DNA from: ZC4RG35 sp036375695
GTDB lineage: Bacteria; Actinomycetota; Acidimicrobiia; Spongiisociales; ZC4RG35
Assembly (NCBI GenBank): GCA_036375695.1
Contig: DASVBU010000033.1
Location: 1-64,000, forward strand
Direction of reading: 5' to 3'
Length of the DNA stretch: 64,000 nt
The position numbers were made by a program, and so were the translations under genes. The notes under the pieces were generated by a model. That model saw only the letters and a list, made by a program, of their open reading frames with translations, was not told the DNA's origin and made no database searches. Positions 51,764-59,087 of this stretch are shown here, in pieces (within the stretch, counting starts at the first letter, position 1; each line of letters opens with the position of its first letter).

Positions 51764-51769
51764 TACCGT
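51764..51769 (+). promoter_or_regulatory. Internal -10 box for the second solute-binding protein gene
   Basis: TACCGT lies 7 nt before the GTG at 51777, the spacing seen for many leaderless genes in this window. It would allow expression of the second binding protein and the downstream CoA transferase independently of the first. Confidence 0.4.
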
Positions 51770-51776
51770 TTCGCCG

Positions 51777-53282
51777 GTGAGAGCCCGGTTCCTCGTCGCC
51801 GCCCTCCTGGTCCTGACCGGATGCACCGGTTCGGCGACCACGACCACGAGCTCGACCACGGTCCCGATCGCGACCACGACGGCCCCCGACCCGTGCCCGG
51901 AGCATCTGTGCGTCCGTCTCGAGCTCGATCCCGGGGCTGTCTGGAGTGACGGGACTCCGGTCACGGCCGCCGACTTCGCTCACACGCTGGAGGAAGTGCC
52001 GACGAGTGGTGGGCACGACCGCGAGGAGGGCGGGGTCGAGGTCGAGGTTCTCGGGGACCACGAGTTGGTGCTCCGGGTCTCCCACGAAGCCGTGCCCTGG
52101 CAGTCCGTGTTCGAAGTCGTGCTCCCGGCACATGACCCCGGACCCACGAGCGGCCCGCTGACGCCGACCGGAGACGGAGGGTTTCGGGGGGACGGATTCC
52201 GGATCGAGCTGGTGGAGGTCGATGGCGTGCGCGGTGTGATCCAGGCTCTTCGTCGCGGCGAGGCCGACCTGGGATGGATCCCGGATCCGCCGGTCTGGGC
52301 AGTCGAGGAGCTCTCGGCACTCGAAGGAGTGGAGACCATCGTGTCGCCGGGCCGGGACTGGGAGATGATCACCTTCAACCAGCGGAACCCGACGTTGCAG
52401 CCGCCCCTGATCCGTCAAGCCGTGGCCAAATCGTTGGATCGTGAGGCCCTTCTCGACCTGACGGTCCGAACCGTGGACCCGACGGCGGAGCCGCTCGACT
52501 CCACCATGTGGATGCACGGCTCCGGCGTTCCCGTCGAGCCATACCCGCACTCTCATGACCTGGAAGCGGCGAGGTCGCGTCTCGAAGAGATGGGGTGCAG
52601 TCCGGGTGCCGACGGCATCTTCGTCTGCGACGGCGAACCGCTCGTGCTCACCTGGGTCACCACAGCCGGGGATCCATGGCGGGAGGCCATGGTGGAGAGG
52701 GCGAAGGAGGATCTGGCCGACGCCGGCATCGGGGTCGAGGTGAGACTGATGCTCCCCGAGGATCTGTATGCCGGGGAGCATCTCTTCGGCGACGGCTGGG
52801 ACATCGCCTCGTTCGCCTTGGAGGCTCAGGCCGATCCCGGAGCTGCCGCCGAGCTGTATCTCTGCGACGGGTTGGTCAACGTGGGCGCCCACTGCCAGAC
52901 GGGCATTGCCGAGCGGATCGAGTCGGGCCTCCTCGCCACCGATCCCGAGGAGCGGCGGGAGATCTTCGACGAGGTGGATGGCGAATTCCTGAGGCAGGCA
53001 GCGATCATCCCGCTCTTCCAGCGTCCGGTGGCATGGGCATTCGCCGGTGCGGCACCGGCCTCCGAGCCGGCCCCTCTCGAGGGTCCCTTCGAGGTTGCCG
53101 TAGAGCTCGGCCGGGACATCCGGATCGCAGTCGTGGAAACGCCGGGCGACCCCGCCACCACCGGTCCGCTCGACTTGCTGACGGAGTCGTTGCGACGTGT
53201 CCTCTACCGCGGGGCTTTCCGGGCGCGCGGAGACGGGGGGTACGAGCCCGATCTGGTCGTGGACTTCGAGGTCATCCCCTGA
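51777..53282 (+). CDS. Family 5 solute-binding lipoprotein, apparently circularly permuted
   Basis: 501 residues from GTG 51777 (GTG 51750, overlapping the previous stop, is the alternative). The signal is RFLVAALLVLTGC, followed by a Thr-rich linker. The mature part begins abruptly at CVRLELDPGAVWSDGTPVTAADF, a point usually ~70-80 residues into SBP_bac_5 proteins. It continues normally through ITFNQRNPTLQPPLIRQAVAKSLDREALL and IIPLFQRPVAWAF. The missing first segment then appears at the very end: IRIAVVETPGDPATT ... RRVLYRGAFRARGDGGYEPDLVVDFEVIP, aligning with the N-terminus of the neighbouring binding protein. Circular permutation is the simplest reading; fusion to a truncated third copy is the alternative. 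Confidence 0.75.
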   Translation: MRARFLVAALLVLTGCTGSATTTTSSTTVPIATTTAPDPCPEHLCVRLELDPGAVWSDGTPVTAADFAHTLEEVPTSGGHDREEGGVEVEVLGDHELVLRVSHEAVPWQSVFEVVLPAHDPGPTSGPLTPTGDGGFRGDGFRIELVEVDGVRGVIQALRRGEADLGWIPDPPVWAVEELSALEGVETIVSPGRDWEMITFNQRNPTLQPPLIRQAVAKSLDREALLDLTVRTVDPTAEPLDSTMWMHGSGVPVEPYPHSHDLEAARSRLEEMGCSPGADGIFVCDGEPLVLTWVTTAGDPWREAMVERAKEDLADAGIGVEVRLMLPEDLYAGEHLFGDGWDIASFALEAQADPGAAAELYLCDGLVNVGAHCQTGIAERIESGLLATDPEERREIFDEVDGEFLRQAAIIPLFQRPVAWAFAGAAPASEPAPLEGPFEVAVELGRDIRIAVVETPGDPATTGPLDLLTESLRRVLYRGAFRARGDGGYEPDLVVDFEVIP

Positions 53283-54409
53283 TGCCGGGCCCGCTGCAGG
53301 GAGTGAAGGTCGTCGAGCTGGCCGGGATCGGGCCCGCGCCGTTCTGCGGAATGGTCCTGGCCGATCTCGGCGCCGAAGTGGTGCGGGTCGACCGCCCCGG
53401 CGGGGCGCAAGTGGTCGACACCGAGCTGCTCAATCGGGGAAAGCTCTCCATTGCCGTCGATCTGAAGAACCCGGAAGGGGTCGAGGTGGTGCTCCGGCTC
53501 GTGGAACGGTCCGACATCCTCATCGAGGGGTTTCGCCCCGGCGTCACCGAGAGGCTCGGAGTGGGTCCCGACCTCTGCCTGAAACGGAACCCGCGACTGG
53601 TCTATGGCCGCATGACGGGTTGGGGGCAGGACGGCCCGCTCGCCGGGGCGGCGGGTCACGACATCGACTACATCGCCCTCTCAGGCGTCCTGGGCTCGAT
53701 CGGCCCGGCCTCCGACCCCGTGCCGCCGCTCAACCTGGTGGGAGACTTCGGCGGAGGTGGGATGCTCCTCGCCGTGGGCGTGCTCGCCGCGCTCGTATCG
53801 GTGCGCCAGGGTGGGGAAGGTCAGATGGTGGACGCGGCCATGGTCGACGGGTCGGCCCTGCTCATGGCGTTCCAGCACGGCCTGCTGGCCGACGGGTTGT
53901 GGAGCCCGAGACGGGAGGACAATCTCCTCGACGGCGCCGCTCCCTGGTACACGGTCTATCGGACTGCCGACGGCCGCCACATGGCCGTTGGCGCCATCGA
54001 GCCGCAGTTCTTCGCCGAACTGTTGCGGGTCCTCGGGATCGACCCGGGCGAGATCCCTCACCAGCACGATCGGTCGGGCTGGGCCGAGATGCGGCAGCGC
54101 TTCGCCGAGGTGTTCGCGACACGGACCCGCGACGAGTGGGAGCGGGCCTTCACGGGGAGGGACGCCTGTGTCGCCCCGGTGCTCGACATGACCGAGGCGC
54201 CCGACCATCCGCACAACCGGGCCCGACGGACATTCGTAGAGGTTGGCGGTGTGGTTCAACCAGCACCAGCGCCCCGCTTTGGGGTGACGCCCGCGGCCCT
54301 GCCAACCCCTCCGCCCGAGCCCGGTCGGGACACCGACGACGTGCTGTCGCGGCTCGGGCTTACCGAGGATCAGATCGGTAAGCTCCGCAGCAGCGGCGCC
54401 GTCGCATGA
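53282..54409 (+). CDS. CaiB/BaiF-type CoA transferase (alpha-methylacyl-CoA racemase-like)
   Basis: 375 residues of the family III CoA transferase/AMACR fold. Landmarks are VKVVELAGIGPAPFCGMVLADLGAEVVRVDRP at the N-terminus, GKLSIAVDLKNPEG, RMTGWGQDGPLAGAAGHDIDYIALSG with the catalytic Asp, and the LVGDFGGGGMLLAVGVLAAL stretch that is typical of alpha-methylacyl-CoA racemases. It would epimerise or transfer CoA on branched or sterol-type acyl chains. The ATG shares a base with the preceding stop (TGATG), and a fatty-acid-CoA ligase gene follows after 15 nt, giving a lipid-catabolism operon. Confidence 0.88.
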   Translation: MPGPLQGVKVVELAGIGPAPFCGMVLADLGAEVVRVDRPGGAQVVDTELLNRGKLSIAVDLKNPEGVEVVLRLVERSDILIEGFRPGVTERLGVGPDLCLKRNPRLVYGRMTGWGQDGPLAGAAGHDIDYIALSGVLGSIGPASDPVPPLNLVGDFGGGGMLLAVGVLAALVSVRQGGEGQMVDAAMVDGSALLMAFQHGLLADGLWSPRREDNLLDGAAPWYTVYRTADGRHMAVGAIEPQFFAELLRVLGIDPGEIPHQHDRSGWAEMRQRFAEVFATRTRDEWERAFTGRDACVAPVLDMTEAPDHPHNRARRTFVEVGGVVQPAPAPRFGVTPAALPTPPPEPGRDTDDVLSRLGLTEDQIGKLRSSGAVA

Positions 54410-54424
54410 GCATTTGGAGGTTCA

Positions 54425-56263
54425 GTGTCTGACCAGGCAGTCCTCACCGAGAGGGCGGAGATCGATGCCTTGATCGAGGGCAAGACGATCATCGACTTCA
54501 TCGAGCGCAACGCGGAGAAGTACGGCGACCAGCCGGCGATCCACTGGAAGAACGACGACTGGGATCAGCTCACCTGGTCGGAGTACCGGACCCAGATCCA
54601 CCAGTTCGCGGCCGGGCTGCAGACCCTGGGCGTGGGCGAGGGAGAGTTCGTCGCCATCCAGGCGTCCAACCGACCCGAGCACGTGATCGCCGACTTCGGC
54701 GTGGTCCACGCCGGGGCGACGCCCGTGACCATCTACTCGACGCTGGCGTCGACGCAGGTCCAGTACATCGCCGACAACTGCAAGGTGACCGTGGCCGTGC
54801 TCGAGGACCTCGAGTTCATGAAGCGGTGGGAGGAGATCAGGGCCGAGCTGCCCAACCTCCGCTACGTGGTCCTCATGTCCGGGGCGGAGAACTACGACAC
54901 GCTCGACTGGGTCCTCGGCTGGGACGACCTCATGCTGCGGGGCAGCCAGAGGCTGTCGAGCGATCCCAAGGCCGTGGAACGCTCGGCGTCCGCCGTGACG
55001 CCCGACAGCCTGGCGACCCTCATCTACACCTCGGGCACGACCGGGACACCCAAGGGCGTGATGATCACCCAGCGCAACGTCGTCTGGACGCTGGAGTCGC
55101 TGCGACGGGCCGCCAACCTGCAGTTGGGGGTGCGGATGGTGTCGTACCTGCCGCTGGCCCATATCGCCGAGCGGCTCGCCACCCACTATCTGGGGACGTA
55201 TCTGGCCGGGGAGGTGTGGTACTGCCCGAGCATTCCCGCGGTCCTGGAGTACATCCAGGAGGCGCGTCCCACGCTTTTCGTCGGGGTGCCCAGGGTCTAC
55301 GAGAAGTTCGCATCGCGTCTCATGGCCCGGTTCGAGGAGACCCATGGGGTCAAGAAGCGCCTGCTCGACATGGCGATGGCGGCCAACAAGAGGCGCGTCG
55401 AGGCCGAGGAGAAGGGAGGCACCGGCTCGGCGGCGGCCCGACTCCTGGACAAGATCGTGCTCTCCAAGGTCCGGGACCAGCTCGGCATGGACCAGGTCCA
55501 GATCGCCATCACCTCGGCGGCTCCGATCAGCCCCGATCTGATCAAGTTCTTCATGACTCTGGGTATCCCGCTCTTCGAGCTCTACGGGATGTCGGAGAAC
55601 ACCGGTCCGGCCACCACCTGCCTTCCCGGGGCCTTCAAGATCGGCTCGGTCGGGCGTCCGCTCCCCGGAGTCGAGGTCAAGACCCAGGAGGACGGCGAGC
55701 TCGCCATCCGCGGCGGCATCGTCGCCAGGGGCTACTGGAAGCTGCCCGAGGCATCGAAGGACACCTTCGGCGACGACGGGTGGCTGTACACGGGCGACCT
55801 GGCCAGGATCGACGAGGACGGCTACGTCTGGATCGTCGGCCGGAAGAAGGAGATCATCATCACCGCGGCCGGCAAGAACGTGGCTCCCGCACACCTCGAG
55901 ACCACGCTCGGCAATCACCCGCTGGTCTCCAAGGCTGCGATGGTGGGCGATGGGAAGAAGTTCCTCACGATGATCATCGCGCTCGACGCCGAGGAGGCGC
56001 CTGCCTGGGCCGCGGCCAACGGGATCGAGTACGCCGATCTGGCGTCGTTCTCCAGACACCCCAGGGTGAAGGAGGAGATCGAGAACGCGATCGAGGCCGC
56101 CAACGCCACGGTGTCGCGTGTCGAGCAGATCAAGAAGTGGTACATCGCCCCGGACGAGTGGGGACCCGACAGCGGTGAGTTGACACCGTCGCTGAAGCTG
56201 CGTCGCAACGTGGTGTTGGAGAAATACGCCAACGAGATCGACGCCATGTACGCCGGCGTCTGA
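54425..56263 (+). CDS. Long-chain fatty-acid-CoA ligase (AMP-forming)
   Basis: 612 residues from GTG 54425 with a GGAGG ribosome binding site 5 nt upstream. It has AMP motif LIYTSGTTGTPKGVMITQRN, VSYLPLAHIAERLATHYLGTYLAGEVWY (the FACS linker type), the LFELYGMSENTGP A5 motif and GDLARIDEDGYVWIVGRKKEIIITAAGKNVAPAHLE. These fit the long/very-long-chain (bubblegum-like) ligase class. It activates fatty or sterol-side-chain acids, in keeping with the adjacent racemase-like CoA transferase and hydroxyacyl-CoA dehydrogenase. Confidence 0.9.
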   Translation: MSDQAVLTERAEIDALIEGKTIIDFIERNAEKYGDQPAIHWKNDDWDQLTWSEYRTQIHQFAAGLQTLGVGEGEFVAIQASNRPEHVIADFGVVHAGATPVTIYSTLASTQVQYIADNCKVTVAVLEDLEFMKRWEEIRAELPNLRYVVLMSGAENYDTLDWVLGWDDLMLRGSQRLSSDPKAVERSASAVTPDSLATLIYTSGTTGTPKGVMITQRNVVWTLESLRRAANLQLGVRMVSYLPLAHIAERLATHYLGTYLAGEVWYCPSIPAVLEYIQEARPTLFVGVPRVYEKFASRLMARFEETHGVKKRLLDMAMAANKRRVEAEEKGGTGSAAARLLDKIVLSKVRDQLGMDQVQIAITSAAPISPDLIKFFMTLGIPLFELYGMSENTGPATTCLPGAFKIGSVGRPLPGVEVKTQEDGELAIRGGIVARGYWKLPEASKDTFGDDGWLYTGDLARIDEDGYVWIVGRKKEIIITAAGKNVAPAHLETTLGNHPLVSKAAMVGDGKKFLTMIIALDAEEAPAWAAANGIEYADLASFSRHPRVKEEIENAIEAANATVSRVEQIKKWYIAPDEWGPDSGELTPSLKLRRNVVLEKYANEIDAMYAGV

Positions 56264-56281
56264 TCCGATCTGGAGGTAGGG

Positions 56282-57187
56282 ATGACTGATATCACCTTCG
56301 ATGGCCGCGTGGCCATCGTCACCGGTGCCGGTGGCGGGCTGGGCCGCACCTACGCATTGGAACTGGCTCGACGGGGCGCCCGGGTCGTGGTCAACGATCT
56401 CGGTGGTGCCGTCGATGGCACCGGCTCGTCCGAGTCGGCAGCCGCCAAGGTCGTCGCCGAGATCGAGGAGGCGGGTGGCGAGGCAATCCCCAATTACGAC
56501 TCCGTGTCGTCCGAGGAGGGTGGCGCCGCCATCGTCCAGGCGGCGCTTGACGCCTGGGGCACGGTCGACATCGTGATCAACAACGCCGGGATCCTCCGTG
56601 ACAAATCCTTCTCCAAGATGACCATGGAAGAGGTCGAGGCGGTCCTCGACGTCCATCTCAAGGGCGCCTTCCATGTGTCCCTGCCGGCGTTCCGGGTCAT
56701 GCGGGAGAACAACTACGGCCGGTTCGTCTTCACGAGCTCCGCATCGGGTTTGTTCGGGAACTTCGGCCAGGCCAACTACGGAGCGGCCAAGGCGGGGCTG
56801 GTGGGTCTCAGCAACGTGCTCGCCATCGAGGGCGCCAAGTACGGGATCCTCTCCAACGCCGTCGCCCCCATCGCACGGACCCGGATGACCGAGGACCTCC
56901 TCGGGCCGCTGGCCGAGCATGTGGCCCCGGAGCTGGTCACGCCCCTGGTGGTCTATCTCTGCTCCGAGGCCAACCAGTTCACCCACCAGATCTTCACGGC
57001 CGGCGGTGGGCGTTACGGCAGGGTGTTCATCGGCACCAACGAGGGCTGGTTCTCGGGCAAGGGCGTCGTGCCCAGTGTCGAGGACGTGGCCGCCAACATG
57101 GACACCATCCGGGACATCAGCGAATACGTGATCCCGGAGTCCAACACCGACGAGATCATCCTCCTCGGCCAGAAGCTCGCGAAGTGA
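56282..57187 (+). CDS. Short-chain dehydrogenase, MFE-2-like 3-hydroxyacyl-CoA dehydrogenase domain
   Basis: 301 residues. Unlike ordinary SDRs it carries VVVNDLGGAVDGTGSSESAAAKVVAEI after the Rossmann GAGGGLGRTYALELARRGA, the hallmark of the dehydrogenase domain of peroxisomal multifunctional enzyme 2. Catalytic Ser and Tyr/Lys lie in FTSSASGLFGNFGQANYGAAKAG; the end (NQFTHQIFTAGGGRYGRVFIG) also matches. It oxidises 3-hydroxyacyl-CoA in beta-oxidation of long or sterol side-chain acids. A GGAGG ribosome binding site precedes the ATG. It ends the 53282-57187 operon. Confidence 0.9.
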   Translation: MTDITFDGRVAIVTGAGGGLGRTYALELARRGARVVVNDLGGAVDGTGSSESAAAKVVAEIEEAGGEAIPNYDSVSSEEGGAAIVQAALDAWGTVDIVINNAGILRDKSFSKMTMEEVEAVLDVHLKGAFHVSLPAFRVMRENNYGRFVFTSSASGLFGNFGQANYGAAKAGLVGLSNVLAIEGAKYGILSNAVAPIARTRMTEDLLGPLAEHVAPELVTPLVVYLCSEANQFTHQIFTAGGGRYGRVFIGTNEGWFSGKGVVPSVEDVAANMDTIRDISEYVIPESNTDEIILLGQKLAK

Positions 57188-57188
57188 G

Positions 57189-57203
57189 GCTCACTCCGTG
57201 AGC
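57189..57203 (+). terminator. Small stem-loop after the MFE-2-like dehydrogenase gene
   Basis: A perfect 6-bp stem (GCTCAC / GTGAGC) with a 3-nt loop starts 2 nt after the stop and abuts the heptamer repeat. It could contribute to termination; it is weak on its own. Confidence 0.35.
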
Positions 57204-57271
57204 GGTACTTGGTACTGAGTACTGACATCACGAAGACGGGTCCAAGTACCAAGTACCAAATTCCAAATACC
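57204..57271. repeat. GTACC heptamer repeat, copy 2
   Basis: The left block 57204-57224 reads in 7-bp units (GGTACTT, GGTACTG, AGTACTG). The right block 57242-57271 has inverted units (CCAAGTA, CCAAGTA, CCAAATT, CCAAATA). The two arms can pair into a hairpin across a 17-bp spacer. The 13-mer AGTACCAAGTACC at 57245-57257 is identical to one in copy 1. It lies between convergent genes. Confidence 0.7.
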
Positions 57272-57279
57272 GGCTGAGC

Positions 57280-58062
57280 CTAAGCCCGGATTTCCACCGG
57301 GGTTCCGATCGGCACCAGTTCGTGGAGCCGCAATGCCACGTCGTTGGGGACCCGGACACACCCCAGTGACGCCGCCGAGCCGATCGTGCCCGGCCGGTTG
57401 GTGCCGTGGATCCCGATGATCCCGTCGCCCCCGTTGAACTCGGTGATGGCGTCCGACCGCGCCGAGAGACCCAGCGCCGCCGGGCCCCAGGGCCCCGAGC
57501 TGCGGGCGATCTCGACGTTGTCCGTGACGAAGTAGTCGCCGGGTGGCGTCGGGCTCCTGGTGTTGCCGATGGCGACCGGGGTGCGCAGCACCTCTTCGCC
57601 CCGGACGTAGTAGACGAGCTCGCGGTCGGATAGGTCGACCACGATCTTTCCGTCCACGACGTACATGGCGATTTCCTCCACCGGCACCCAGCCGGTCGAC
57701 CCGTTGGGCCGGATGGGGAGCATCACCTCGACCCAGCCGTCCACCGGCGGGCCGGTTGTGGCAAGGACCGTGGTGGTCCCCAGGATGGTGGTCGTCGGCA
57801 TCATCCGCTCGGGCTCGGGGTCCCCGGGTCGGGCGTAGACCGGTATCTGCTCCTCGCCGAGGATGACGACCAGCGTCCCGTCCAGGTCGTAGGTCGCCTC
57901 GAAGCCGCGGTATGGCGGGATCGCGGGCCCGCTCGGCTTCGTGGTCGTCGTGGTGGCGATGCTGGTCGTGGTGGTGGAAGGTTCGGTGGTGCCCGCGCCG
58001 GCGGAGGCGCAGGCGGAAACCGCCAGCGTCAGCAGGACGGCCAGGGAACCACGAGCCCGCAT
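57280..58062 (-). CDS. L,D-transpeptidase lipoprotein
   Basis: 260 residues from ATG 58062 (TACCAT box 7 nt upstream). A lipoprotein signal (AVLLTLAVSAC, Cys 18) and a Thr-rich linker lead to an SH3-like region (about 60-130, ending GSTGWVPVEEI). A YkuD domain follows, with IVVDLSDRELVYYVRGEEV, GDYFVTD and the active site IGIHGTNRP ... SLGCVRVPNDVA (catalytic His about 215, Cys about 232). It would make 3-3 peptidoglycan cross-links or attach lipoproteins outside the membrane, as is common in actinobacteria. Confidence 0.9.
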   Translation of the reverse strand: MRARGSLAVLLTLAVSACASAGAGTTEPSTTTTSIATTTTTKPSGPAIPPYRGFEATYDLDGTLVVILGEEQIPVYARPGDPEPERMMPTTTILGTTTVLATTGPPVDGWVEVMLPIRPNGSTGWVPVEEIAMYVVDGKIVVDLSDRELVYYVRGEEVLRTPVAIGNTRSPTPPGDYFVTDNVEIARSSGPWGPAALGLSARSDAITEFNGGDGIIGIHGTNRPGTIGSAASLGCVRVPNDVALRLHELVPIGTPVEIRA

Positions 58063-58069
58063 CACGAAG

Positions 58070-58121
58070 ATGGTATCGGCCGGGTGGTGTCGGTCCCGGA
58101 GACCTTCCTCGGCGTTACCCT
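58070..58121. promoter_or_regulatory. Divergent promoters for L,D-transpeptidase and 2-hydroxyacid dehydrogenase
   Basis: TACCAT on the minus strand (58075-58070) is 7 nt from the transpeptidase ATG. TACCCT on the plus strand (58116-58121) is 8 nt from the GTG at 58130. Confidence 0.5.
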
Positions 58122-58129
58122 CGGCCATC

Positions 58130-59074
58130 GTGGCCGAGATCGTGGTCACCAGGAACCTGCCCGTGGAGCTCATCACGCCCCTGCGCGAGCTGGGGGATGT
58201 GGTGATGTGGCCCGGCGACGACCCGATGCCCGCGGGCCGTCTTCGCGAAGCCGTCGCCGATGCCCGTGGGCTGCTGTGCATGCTCACCGATCGCATCGAC
58301 GCCGGGGTGCTCGATTCTGCTCCCCGGCTGGAGGTCGTCTCGCAGATGGCCGTGGGGGTGGACAACATCGACGTCGCAGAGTGTCGGCGACGATCGATCC
58401 GGGTCGGATACACCCCGGGAGTGCTCACCGAGACGGTGGCCGACACGGCGTTCGCCCTCCTCGCGGCGGTGGTCCGCCGTCTCCCGGAAGGGGAGCGGGC
58501 GGTGCGCGGCGGGTCTTGGGGGCCGTGGGCCCCCTTCTGGATGACAGGTGGCGACCTCCACGGGATGACGCTCGGCATCGTCGGGATGGGGAGGGTCGGA
58601 GCGGCCGTGGCCCGACGCGCCGCCGGCTTCGAGATGGAGATCCTCTACTCCTCCCCACACAGCACCGGACCGGGGAGACGTGTCGAAATGGAGGAGCTGC
58701 TCGAGAAATCGGATGCGGTGATGCTGTGCGCCAGACTCACCGACGAGACCCGCGGGCTGATCGGCGCCAGGGAGCTCGGCGCGATGCGCAACGACGCCTA
58801 TCTGGTCAACGTGGCCCGGGGCGAGATGGTGGTCACCGACGCCCTGGTGGAGGCGCTGGCGGCAGGAGAGATCGCCGGAGCGGCCCTCGACGTGACCGAT
58901 CCGGAGCCGCTGCCCGTCGATCACCCGCTGCTCGCCTTCCCCAACTGCCTCGTGACGCCCCACATCGCCAGCGCATCGACGGCCACGCGAAGGGCGATGG
59001 CCGAGCTGGCCGTGGCCAATCTGGTCGCCGGGCTGAGGGGCGAGACGATGCCGGCGGAGCTCCCCGACGAATGA
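58130..59074 (+). CDS. D-2-hydroxyacid dehydrogenase (glyoxylate/hydroxypyruvate reductase-like)
   Basis: 314 residues from GTG 58130. It has the catalytic-domain motif VSQMAVGVDNIDV, TPGVLTETVADTAFALLAAVVRR, the NAD-binding GIVGMGRVGAAVARRA, and the catalytic triad Arg in LVNVARGEMV, Glu in DVTDPEPLP and His in TPHIASAS. The pattern fits glyoxylate reductase/GyaR-type enzymes that reduce glyoxylate or hydroxypyruvate. If it yields D-glycerate it could feed mannosylglycerate synthesis, but that is speculation. The pckA gene follows after 13 nt. Confidence 0.87.
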   Translation: MAEIVVTRNLPVELITPLRELGDVVMWPGDDPMPAGRLREAVADARGLLCMLTDRIDAGVLDSAPRLEVVSQMAVGVDNIDVAECRRRSIRVGYTPGVLTETVADTAFALLAAVVRRLPEGERAVRGGSWGPWAPFWMTGGDLHGMTLGIVGMGRVGAAVARRAAGFEMEILYSSPHSTGPGRRVEMEELLEKSDAVMLCARLTDETRGLIGARELGAMRNDAYLVNVARGEMVVTDALVEALAAGEIAGAALDVTDPEPLPVDHPLLAFPNCLVTPHIASASTATRRAMAELAVANLVAGLRGETMPAELPDE

Positions 59075-59087
59075 GCATCGTTTCGTT

